Part shown: positions 48,101 through 54,229 of the stretch, in pieces
Numbering within the stretch: the first letter of the stretch is position 1
How the letters are laid out: every line of letters begins with the position of its first letter
Source: Planctomycetota bacterium
GTDB lineage: Bacteria > Planctomycetota > Phycisphaerae > UBA1845
NCBI GenBank assembly: GCA_024280855.1
Contig: JAJRPG010000084.1
Coordinates: forward strand, 81,209-145,208
Direction: 5' to 3'
Length of the DNA stretch: 64,000 nt
The notes under the pieces: generated by a model
The model's input: only the letters and a program-made list of their open reading frames with translations
What the model was told of the DNA's origin: nothing
Database searches by the model: none
Position numbers and translations under genes: made by a program

Positions 48101-48650
48101 CAGTACGAACGCTAATGCAAACACTGCGTATCGTGTGACCAGAATGGGGTCAGCTACATCCTATTATGTCTCGTGCGCGTTAGAGGACTTAGGTGCAGAC
48201 GGTATGTTGGGGGCGTTGGTGAATTCTGCCGAGCATTGCAAGTGGACAGACGCTGTGATTCATGTGCGGGGATGCGCCATCGTTCCAGGCAATGAGTACC
48301 TCGTTGAAGCTACGGATGATAACGTCGTTTTCTCATCCCCGCTTTCCGTGTTCACGACGCCCGTGCCATTGCCACGACAGTACGGCGACATTGTGGGCGA
48401 ATTCCTGGCCCAAAGTTGGTTAGACCCGGACGGCATCGTTAACAGTACGGATATCGTCGCTGCGGTCAAAAGATTCCAATTGGACCTACAGGCCCCGCAT
48501 TTTACGCGCGTAGATACAGATGGCGTATTGCCACAAGGCGTCGTAAATAGTTCGGACATTTTACGAATCATAAAAGGTTTCGAATTACAGCCGTTTGGTT
48601 TTGGCGTAACTAATTGCGAGTTGGGGCAATGTGTGCCCAGTTGTCCATAA
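45153..48650 (+). CDS. Large secreted metzincin metalloprotease with dockerin-like repeats and NHL-type propeller
   Basis: An exported protein of 1165 residues. Order: signal peptide (LLVLMLMLISMQVILGACF); a propeptide-like region to about 200; a reprolysin-like zinc protease domain with HELGHSCGTLH (ligands at about residues 372, 376 and 382) and a downstream SIMSYCG Met-turn; a run of calcium-binding-like motifs (DCNSNGVLDPADI, DLNSNGIPDEC, about 440-590); an NHL/SMP-30-like beta-propeller (about 600-910); more DC-motifs; and a C-terminal dockerin-like end (GIVNSTDIVAAVKRFQ, GVVNSSDILRIIKGFE). It probably digests extracellular protein. GGAG before ATG 45153 supports the start. It is a single transcription unit. 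Confidence 0.85.
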   Translation: MLRDYKLLVLMLMLISMQVILGACFCGQVMADAIEPSQAQLQVLARYQLFSAESTSEGGTVTRRNASAWLAVRAAKSPFVAKGFPLQAEQVDLLLEPFSVVDANTEFVIGRKGMPDLPIDFDASSISLFRGSVVGYENSRVYLALSENRSSGYIDLGPNQQRRFIASKDMSGRDLPAGEITVYKEADGVGYPAGVPLCGVESNVSLTPKQLADLGLHANNLSLGTTSTLNLKQLELAVDTDYEYYFLFQDETKAVEYLIEMYGAVSDIFIRDANTRFKLVFTRIWTDPNDLYNGSDPLGQFRSYWIANETGILRDTAQLFSGRRDYAFGGVAYLNSLCDPSIGFGAVGYATGFFPDPTKPSPYGYDVPVTAHELGHSCGTLHTHNYGIDSCDVGTTTPQRGSIMSYCGQTWSGMTANTDNYFHTFVRTQMTAFINSSACIATDCNMNDISDDLDIASNTSSDVNGNNVPDECEDCNSNGVLDPADILGSSLDLNSNGIPDECELDCNGNNIPDDTDITNGFSTDAYGNGIPDLCEPDCNSNGISDYTDIQLNMTLDVNRDAVLDACQDCDSNGQPDLVDLQNAHSLWVASGIDNSIMREFHAATGVRTDTTLSIGAAMVRGGQDVVIAPNRNVLVSSAMDDRVMKFDEAGVYLGDLVSPGAGGLDYPTGLFVLDNNKLLVSSANTNNILAYDVNTGASLGVFIIAGSGGLTSPFGITQGPDAFLYVTSDIGGGNGGRILKFDATTGAFDSIFVDLFETGFLSQPRGLTFKADGNLLVASFGTDEVLEYEWPTGDGLGKWAQVGTATAITQDSPWGIRVGPNGHVYVSRTGSLFSSLATSGENNGETPGDTAASHLTDARMFEYNVCTGLFRKTQIGGNDHGLDFATGFDFFDGSSVDCNFNLLTDDCDIASGYSLDLDNSGIPDECEIDCNGNGIYDRRDIIPFGLSFDVNCDLIPDECTIVPPSNPLFPHVVTKDRYISFNPSTNANANTAYRVTRMGSATSYYVSCALEDLGADGMLGALVNSAEHCKWTDAVIHVRGCAIVPGNEYLVEATDDNVVFSSPLSVFTTPVPLPRQYGDIVGEFLAQSWLDPDGIVNSTDIVAAVKRFQLDLQAPHFTRVDTDGVLPQGVVNSSDILRIIKGFELQPFGFGVTNCELGQCVPSCP

Positions 48651-48743
48651 CCTAGTAGAGCGGATTATGCAGCCGAGACCGCTGGATGATATATTATTGG
48701 ATAGTAATAGCTTAGGTTTAGATTACTTTGAGAGGTCATGAGT

Positions 48744-50090
48744 ATGCTTCGTTATACAGTTCTTGGTTTGGTATCTGTTGCCTTGATTAGTTCGTCAGTT
48801 TCCGCTGGCGACGTAACAGTAAATTGGCCTCAATTTCGCGGCCCAAATGCTAGCGGTGTAGCCGAGGGGGCCGTGCCCACTAAGTGGGACGCGACTACGG
48901 GTGAAAATATCAAGTGGAAAACTGCCATACCTGGCTTGGGGCATTCATCGCCAATCATCTGGGGCGACAAAGTTTTTATTACAACAGCGATAAGTGGACA
49001 GGAAAATCCCGAGCTAAAAGTTGGCCTATATGGAAACATCAAATCGGTTGATGACGATACCAAACATAGTTACCGGTTGTATTGCCTCAATAAAAAAAAC
49101 GGTAAGGTTTTGTGGTACAAGGAAGCGTTTAACGGCGTTCCGAAAATCAAGCGACACACAAAAGCTACACATGCAAACTGTACGCCGGTGACAGATGGAA
49201 AGCATGTCATCGCTTTTTTCGCGTCTGAAGGATTGTACTGCTATACGATGGATGGTGAGTTAGTCTGGAAGATAGACCTCGGCGTACTCGATAGCGGCTA
49301 CTATGTAGTGCCTGATGCCCAATGGGAATTCGCCTCGAGCCCGATTATTTATAAAGATACGGTCATCGTTCAGTGTGACATTCAAAAGAACTCGTTCATC
49401 ACAGCCATTAAAATTAAAGATGGAAAGCAGTTGTGGCGGGCAGGCCGAGATGAAGTGCCGACCTGGAGTACGCCAACGATTTATGAAGGACCAAATCGCA
49501 CACAGGTTCTCGTCAATGGCTACCGTGACATGGGCGGCTACAACGCCGCTACAGGGCAGCGCATCTGGAAGATGAAAGGAACGGGTGACATTCCTACGCC
49601 CACGCCGATTGTCAGGGATAACACGTTCTATTTTACATCCGGGCACGGTGGCGGTAATCCAATTTATGCTGTGAACAGTAACGCCGTAGGCGTCGTGCGG
49701 CTTGAAGAAGGGGAATCATCAAATAGGTTTGTGATGTGGAGCCATAGTAAAACAGGAAACTACATGCAGACGCCGCTGATCTATGGCGACAAACTATTCA
49801 CCTGTCGTGACAATGGTATTCAGGCGTGTTACGACGCCAGGACCGGCAAGAAGATTTTCAAGCAGCGTCTAGGTACAGGCAACACTGGCTTCACAGCGTC
49901 ACCAGTAGCCGCTGACGGTAAGGTATTCTGGTCAAGTGAAGAGGGTGATGTCTACGTCGTGCCAGTTGGAACTGAGAAGGGCGTGCTAGCTATAAACCCG
50001 ATGGGCGAAGTATTAATGTCAACACCAGCTATTTCAGAAGGGCAAATTTTCTTCCGCGGCGCATCGCATGTTTTTTGCGTAGGAATGTAG
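48744..50090 (+). CDS. Secreted PQQ-like beta-propeller protein
   Basis: A 448-residue exported beta-propeller. A signal peptide ends near SSVSAGDV, followed by WPQFRGPNASGVAEG, the common opening of planctomycete 'outer membrane protein assembly factor BamB family / PQQ-binding-like' proteins. Repeated blades show YCLNKKNGKVLWYKEAF, WKIDLG, GKQLWRAGRDEVPTWSTP, GQRIWKMKGTG and ARTGKKIFKQRLG. True PQQ-dehydrogenase catalytic residues are not seen, so the role is probably structural or binding. ATG 48738 is only two bases from GAGAGG, so ATG 48744 (eight bases) is preferred. Confidence 0.85.
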   Translation: MLRYTVLGLVSVALISSSVSAGDVTVNWPQFRGPNASGVAEGAVPTKWDATTGENIKWKTAIPGLGHSSPIIWGDKVFITTAISGQENPELKVGLYGNIKSVDDDTKHSYRLYCLNKKNGKVLWYKEAFNGVPKIKRHTKATHANCTPVTDGKHVIAFFASEGLYCYTMDGELVWKIDLGVLDSGYYVVPDAQWEFASSPIIYKDTVIVQCDIQKNSFITAIKIKDGKQLWRAGRDEVPTWSTPTIYEGPNRTQVLVNGYRDMGGYNAATGQRIWKMKGTGDIPTPTPIVRDNTFYFTSGHGGGNPIYAVNSNAVGVVRLEEGESSNRFVMWSHSKTGNYMQTPLIYGDKLFTCRDNGIQACYDARTGKKIFKQRLGTGNTGFTASPVAADGKVFWSSEEGDVYVVPVGTEKGVLAINPMGEVLMSTPAISEGQIFFRGASHVFCVGM

Positions 50091-50135
50091 TACGAAATCG
50101 GTAGGGCAGGCTATTAGCTGCTACACTAAAATATT

Positions 50136-50163
50136 TCAGAGTTTGCGGCAGGCGCAGCTCTGA
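50136..50163. terminator. Bidirectional stem-loop between convergent genes
   Basis: TCAGAG (50136-50141) and CTCTGA (50158-50163) pair, with an inner TGCG/CGCA stem, 45 bases after the PQQ gene stop and 50 bases from the ygfZ stop; TTCTTTCTTC follows on the plus strand. Confidence 0.45.
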
Positions 50164-50214
50164 TTCTTTCTTCAGTTTTCGAGGCTGCGTCTTGGTATGT
50201 TTGATAGCTTTCAT

Positions 50215-51252
50215 TTAATGTGAAGATGTAACAACCTTCGCAGACTCTACAGGCCAAGATGCTTGCTCGCTTGTAATTGTCAGTTCGGTGTCCGATGTTG
50301 CGGATGAGCGAACATACGCAAGGGCCAAAGGATTTCCACTTGCTATCGACCGACACATGCTCGTCACTTTTCCAACGGTTTTGCCTTCCTTGTCACAGAC
50401 ATCATCGCCCACTTTAGGCAACACATCTCCGGCGACTGTCAAAGACATCAACTGTCGTGCGACAACTCGCCTGGCTCTCATGCGTTCGACGACTTCTTGT
50501 CCGAGGTAACAACCCTTGTTTTCGCCCACCGCTCGCCCAAATTGGCCAGTCTCAGCCGAGAGGCAGTCTTCAGTGATTTCGCATTCCGGCCAAGCGATTC
50601 CGGATTCAATGCGATGCACTTGTACGGCGTCGTCCCCGACTAATGTGACCGCTCGCTCCCCCACACTTTCAACTAAATGTTTCCAAACTGATTTGGCTGA
50701 CGCTTGCGGGGCAAATAATTCGAGGCCAAAGACTCCGCAAAAGTCGGTGCGCATCACATCCATTTCTACGCCGTCTACGGTCATCACGGACAAACCAAGA
50801 ATGGGCAAATTTGCGACTTGTCCTGCTTGCCTGTTGGCTAACCAAGATTTCAGGCCGCCGCCGGTTAGGCCTATGCGTACAAAATGATCTGAGATGTCGT
50901 CGAGCGTCACGTCCTCCATGATGATGTATTTGGATAGGTGAGCTTTGGCTGTTTCCAAAAAGCACGCCGGTAAATCCAACCAAATCTCCTGATTGCGCAC
51001 GACGTAATTCAAGTCAAAAAGAATGCGTCCTTTGACGTCGAGAGAAAACGCATAGTGGCCATCACCCACGCCGAGTGATTTTACATGATTCGTTGTGAGG
51101 TTATGTAGCCAAGTGACGCGATCTGCGCCGGTGGCCCGTAACAATCGACGATCAGATCGATCGACTAAACCGACGCCATCGCGAATGGCAGCGTATTCCT
51201 TTTCAACCGAATCAAAATATAACACGCGATCACCTTTGACGTACTGCTGCAT
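50215..51252 (-). CDS. ygfZ: Folate-binding YgfZ/GcvT-like protein (Fe-S cluster repair)
   Basis: A 345-residue member of the YgfZ/IBA57 group, tetrahydrofolate-binding proteins that support assembly or repair of certain Fe-S enzymes (such as the tRNA methylthiotransferase MiaB). The diagnostic KGCYLGQE motif with its conserved cysteine is present (ENKGCYLGQEVVERMRARR, about 246-264). The N-terminal half has the GcvT fold features DRSDRRLLRATGADRVTWLHNLTTNHV and DVKGRILFDLNYV. GAGG upstream of ATG 51252 supports the start. It is convergent with the PQQ gene; no Fe-S gene is adjacent. Confidence 0.92.
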   Translation of the reverse strand: MQQYVKGDRVLYFDSVEKEYAAIRDGVGLVDRSDRRLLRATGADRVTWLHNLTTNHVKSLGVGDGHYAFSLDVKGRILFDLNYVVRNQEIWLDLPACFLETAKAHLSKYIIMEDVTLDDISDHFVRIGLTGGGLKSWLANRQAGQVANLPILGLSVMTVDGVEMDVMRTDFCGVFGLELFAPQASAKSVWKHLVESVGERAVTLVGDDAVQVHRIESGIAWPECEITEDCLSAETGQFGRAVGENKGCYLGQEVVERMRARRVVARQLMSLTVAGDVLPKVGDDVCDKEGKTVGKVTSMCRSIASGNPLALAYVRSSATSDTELTITSEQASWPVESAKVVTSSH

Positions 51253-51906
51253 AAATGAACCTCAATCGGACATAGCCTTCTCATTGTTTCAATAACTCAA
51301 GATAGCGGCGTCTGCCAATGGATCAATGGGAGGTTAGATTGGGCGAAGATATAAAGGAAGCCGAGCCAGCAGAGTAACACTGTACGCAAAGCGAATACCA
51401 ACGACGTCCTTCCAAGTTCGGGCCGGAATGAGGAAGGATTGGAAAATCAAAAACGCCGCTGGCTCATACGCTTCGAAGCCTGGAAACACACAAATCCAGA
51501 TTTCTAATCCCCTGCTGGTCGGCATTTGGGGCTACTTTGGGCTTGTAACGCGACATCCGCGTACTAGCCTTGCTCTAAATAGACTAGCAAGCCTCATGCC
51601 AGGAACTGGCTTTTCGCCAAAACCGCTTTTTTACGTCCGAAAAAACTTTTCCGCAGACTTTTGGAACCCCGTGTACCTAGATTACTTGGTATTGATTCTG
51701 CTGATAGCATATGACGTTGAGGAGATTCGCCCAATCGTGGGGGATTTCACGCATTATGACACCAAGTCGTTGAGGCGGTGTTATTAACTTGCTTAGCATA
51801 TTAGGAAAGGCCGATTGACACTGATGGACTGCGTGGCATTTTCGGACGACGATCTATATAGTCTTTAGTGGTATTGGCCTCGTCGGGGTGACAGGATGCT
51901 CGGTTG
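51253..51906. other. Intergenic region upstream of the CDF transporter gene
   Basis: About 650 bases. An open frame at 51428-51787 (plus) has no recognisable domain, no ribosome binding site and unconvincing composition. Two copies of the string ACGTCCGAAAA lie here in opposite orientations, at 51633-51645 and 51839-51848 (the latter about 60 bases before the CDF start); the same string recurs in the exopolysaccharide region. Confidence 0.35.
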
Positions 51907-52854
51907 ATGAAAGTCCGCGATCCGCGCGTTTTTGTGATGCGCGTCAGTTTATTCGCTTCTGTCGTGATGCTTGTGGGCAAACTCTGGGCCTACTATCTCA
52001 CGCATAGCGTCGTTGTGCTTTCTGACGCTGCTGAGTCCGTCGTGCATGGTGTCGCTACTGGGCTGGCTACGTTTAGCTTGTCGTATTCATCCAAGCCTGC
52101 GGATGCCAACCATCCATATGGCCATGGTCGCATCGCATATTTTTCGGCGGGCTTTGAGGGGGCGTTGGTACTCGTGGCTTCGTTCGCAGTGATCTTTAGC
52201 GGCATCAACGGTCTTCTACACGAACCACAGTTGAAGCACCTCAATGTCGGTTTGGCAATCTCCGCCGGACTCGCAGCTATCAATCTAGGACTAGGCTGGT
52301 CGTTGGTTCATGTGGGCAACAAATACAACTCGCTTATACTCGTGGCTAATGGGGAGCATGTGTTTTCTGATATGTGGACGACGGTCGCAGCTATCGTAGG
52401 CCTGTCTCTGGTTATGCTTACGGGGCAGACTTGGCTTGACCCAGCCATCGCGATACTCCTTGGCGGATATATCATGATGACCGGCTTATCGCTAATACGA
52501 AAATCATTTGCGGGGCTAATGGACGAACTCGACCCGCAAACATTGGAAATTCTGACGGGTGGGTTGAGACAGGCCGTCGAACGAAATCTGATTAGCGAAT
52601 TCCACCAGCTTCGATGCCGTAAAATTAATAACCAAATCTGGATCGATGTTCATGTTTTAGTTCCCGGTGAACTTTCTACTTTAGAGGCGCACGGGCGAGT
52701 GACGCAGGTGGAAACATCTCTGGAAGAACTGTTCCCGAAGTACATAGTTATCGTCACGTCACATGTGGAACCGGATGACCATGAAGCCGTTCATCCTGGT
52801 GGGCACGATGAAATATCTGACACGATAGAGTCGGCGCATCACCACACACATTAG
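51907..52854 (+). CDS. Cation diffusion facilitator (CDF) metal exporter
   Basis: A 315-residue inner-membrane proton-coupled exporter of divalent metals. The six hydrophobic helices hold the metal-site motifs: SDAAESVVHG in helix 2 (a D-x3-E variant of the usual D-x3-D), HPYGHGRIAYFSAGFEG after it, and ANGEHVFSDMWTTVAAI in helix 5 (HxxxD site). The cytoplasmic C-terminal dimerisation domain follows (FHQLRCRKINNQIWIDVHVLVPGELSTLEAH), ending in a histidine-rich tail (DDHEAVHPGGHDE...AHHHTH) that could bind metal. Zn, Fe, Mn, Co and Ni are possible substrates. It is convergent with the minus-strand operon that contains the HMA selenoprotein. Confidence 0.92.
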   Translation: MKVRDPRVFVMRVSLFASVVMLVGKLWAYYLTHSVVVLSDAAESVVHGVATGLATFSLSYSSKPADANHPYGHGRIAYFSAGFEGALVLVASFAVIFSGINGLLHEPQLKHLNVGLAISAGLAAINLGLGWSLVHVGNKYNSLILVANGEHVFSDMWTTVAAIVGLSLVMLTGQTWLDPAIAILLGGYIMMTGLSLIRKSFAGLMDELDPQTLEILTGGLRQAVERNLISEFHQLRCRKINNQIWIDVHVLVPGELSTLEAHGRVTQVETSLEELFPKYIVIVTSHVEPDDHEAVHPGGHDEISDTIESAHHHTH

Positions 52855-52900
52855 TGATAATCCGCTACGTTTTATTCAGTAGAATAGCACACGGCACTGG

Positions 52901-52920
52901 ATTCCCGCCTGCGCGGGAAT
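52901..52920. repeat. REP-like palindrome / bidirectional terminator
   Basis: ATTCCCGC-CTGC-GCGGGAAT, a perfect 8-bp stem between the convergent CDF and beta-barrel genes. It closely resembles the widespread GGATTCCCGC...GCGGGAAT intergenic palindromes of many bacterial genomes. Confidence 0.7.
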
Positions 52921-52925
52921 GATTA

Positions 52926-53756
52926 TTACCAGCGAAATCGCCAGCCTATTGAAAAGCGATAATCGGTTTCGACGCCGTTGCTTGCTAGTTCTTGCACGGT
53001 GGGTATTTGAAAAGAGGCTTCCCAGGTCCACTGCTCTGAAGTGTATTGGATACCGGGCGAAAGAAAAATTTCGTGAGTGCCGTCGATGCTGTATCGGCCA
53101 TTCATTTCGGCTACGACGCTCCATTGCGAGAGCGAATTCTCGCTAAATATTTCGGGGGAAACACGGTAGGAATAGGTTAAGTCGTAACGCAGGGAGTCAA
53201 CATCAAAATTGCCGTCGCCTGTTTTGATGGTGTATACCATATCAGCGTCAAAGACTTTTCGGTCATGTCGCCAGGAATAAACCAAGCCTACGATAGGATC
53301 GGTGCTGTCGCTGGAAAAACTGCTGTCTCCGTTGCTGAGGTTTACGCCGAACAGCGCAGCTAATCGTTCTGTCTGCAATGGCCCTGCGTCTTCCTGCCAG
53401 AAGCGATATTTCAAAAGCAAAGTTGTGTCGGTAGGCCCATCGCGTCGGTCTTCGACGCTGCCCTCCCTACTATCATAGACCTTGCGCTCTCGGTACACAT
53501 ACGGCACGTTGACAATCATGGCGAGGTTGGATTCCAATCCAAGCACCACAGCTACCCGGGCGACGGAGGTTTGCACCTCTCTCACATTTCGCGCACTACC
53601 GTGGCCATGTGCGTCGGAGTAGGTGTATTGCATGCGTAACACGCCGCCGCCTTTGCGCGGGGTGAAGGCTACGTCGCTGTTGATTGGACCTGCCAAACTT
53701 GTTGACGTCAGCGCACATGCCATCAACAAGACAAATATATACGTTGCTCGGCGCAT
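52926..53756 (-). CDS. Outer-membrane beta-barrel protein (transporter-like)
   Basis: A 276-residue exported protein with a signal peptide ending SLAG (about residue 23). The rest alternates polar and aromatic residues in roughly ten amphipathic strands (LLLKYRFW, DADMVYTIKTGDGNF, LRYDLTYSYRV, SVVAEMNGRYS, IFLSPGIQYTSE, TWEASFQIPTV) and ends FSIGWRFRW, a terminal aromatic typical of BAM-inserted outer-membrane barrels. It resembles the loosely defined 'transporter / MetA-pathway of phenol degradation-like' barrels, often encoded next to HMA and metal-transport genes. It begins 34 bases after the HMA selenoprotein stop; ATG 53756 is chosen because it gives the signal peptide. It probably forms the outer-membrane step of the same operon. 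Confidence 0.75.
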   Translation of the reverse strand: MRRATYIFVLLMACALTSTSLAGPINSDVAFTPRKGGGVLRMQYTYSDAHGHGSARNVREVQTSVARVAVVLGLESNLAMIVNVPYVYRERKVYDSREGSVEDRRDGPTDTTLLLKYRFWQEDAGPLQTERLAALFGVNLSNGDSSFSSDSTDPIVGLVYSWRHDRKVFDADMVYTIKTGDGNFDVDSLRYDLTYSYRVSPEIFSENSLSQWSVVAEMNGRYSIDGTHEIFLSPGIQYTSEQWTWEASFQIPTVQELASNGVETDYRFSIGWRFRW

Positions 53757-53790
53757 AGTAATTATTTCAATCGCTGCAATACAGGACAGA

Positions 53791-54162
53791 TTACGTTCCA
53801 GATTTCCCCGGTGCAGCATTATACGTTTCTTTAGGCATCGTAAGTTTTACAGGCGTAAAGCCTGCATCAATAATTGCCTGCCAAATCGACTGGGCAATTG
53901 GTACAGTGTCTGGAGAGAAAAATATGGACACGTCGCCGGTGTTCAAATCGACTTGGACATTAGCTACATTTTTGACGCGCTCGACCGAGCGACGAATGCT
54001 GAAGGCTCAGCCTGGTCATGTGATGCCTCGGACGAGTATCGATGCATCAGCTTTAACATTTTTGTGGGCATGGGTAGGTAGTGGTTGGCCAGAACTCGCG
54101 CAACCTCCCAGCAAACCCGACATCGCCAGTGTGGTGGCGAAAAACATTACTCTATGATTCAT
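53791..54162 (-). CDS. HMA-domain lipoprotein with two in-frame UGA codons (probable UxxU selenoprotein)
   Basis: A 123-residue lipoprotein read straight through two TGA codons, at 54016-54018 (residue 49) and 54007-54009 (residue 52). GGAG lies eight bases before ATG 54162. Residues 1-21 are a lipoprotein signal ending in lipobox LGGC. The rest is one heavy-metal-associated domain: ILVRGIT-U-PG-U-AFSIRRSV, then ERVKNVANVQVDLNTGDVSI, then SIWQAIIDAGFTPVKL. Both TGA codons fall exactly on the two metal-binding cysteines of the HMA motif GMTCxxC, and nothing else in the frame is disrupted. A hairpin with a GGTC loop sits 20 bases after the second TGA. TGA is a normal stop elsewhere here, so selenocysteine is the best reading. 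It is probably a periplasmic-side metal- or redox-binding lipoprotein within the exporter/beta-barrel operon. Confidence 0.85.
53978..53991 (-). promoter_or_regulatory. Candidate bacterial SECIS hairpin
   Basis: On the mRNA strand CGCUC-GGUC-GAGCG: a perfect 5-bp stem with a GGUC apical loop (53986-53983), 20 nt after the second UGA and 29 nt after the first. Bacterial SECIS models require a small hairpin with a guanine in its loop roughly 16-37 nt downstream of the UGA; the E. coli fdhF element has AGGUCU in its loop. Confidence 0.7.
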
Positions 54163-54229
54163 ATATCGTTCTCCGAACTTTTATACTCTTCGACATCCGC
54201 GCGGGTTGAAAACCGCAGCTCGTAATTTC

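Noticed and set aside
51428..51787. 119-codon frame before the CDF gene
   Set aside because: No recognisable motif, no Shine-Dalgarno, and overlapping open frames on the other strand; probably chance.
53906..54157. Plus-strand open frames across the HMA gene (also 53623-54081)
   Set aside because: Their translations lack family features; they are antisense shadows of the selenoprotein gene.
53791..54162. Reading the HMA gene as a pseudogene with two nonsense mutations
   Set aside because: Both TGA codons coincide with the two motif cysteines, the frame is otherwise intact with a good ribosome binding site, signal and full HMA fold, and a SECIS-like hairpin is positioned correctly.
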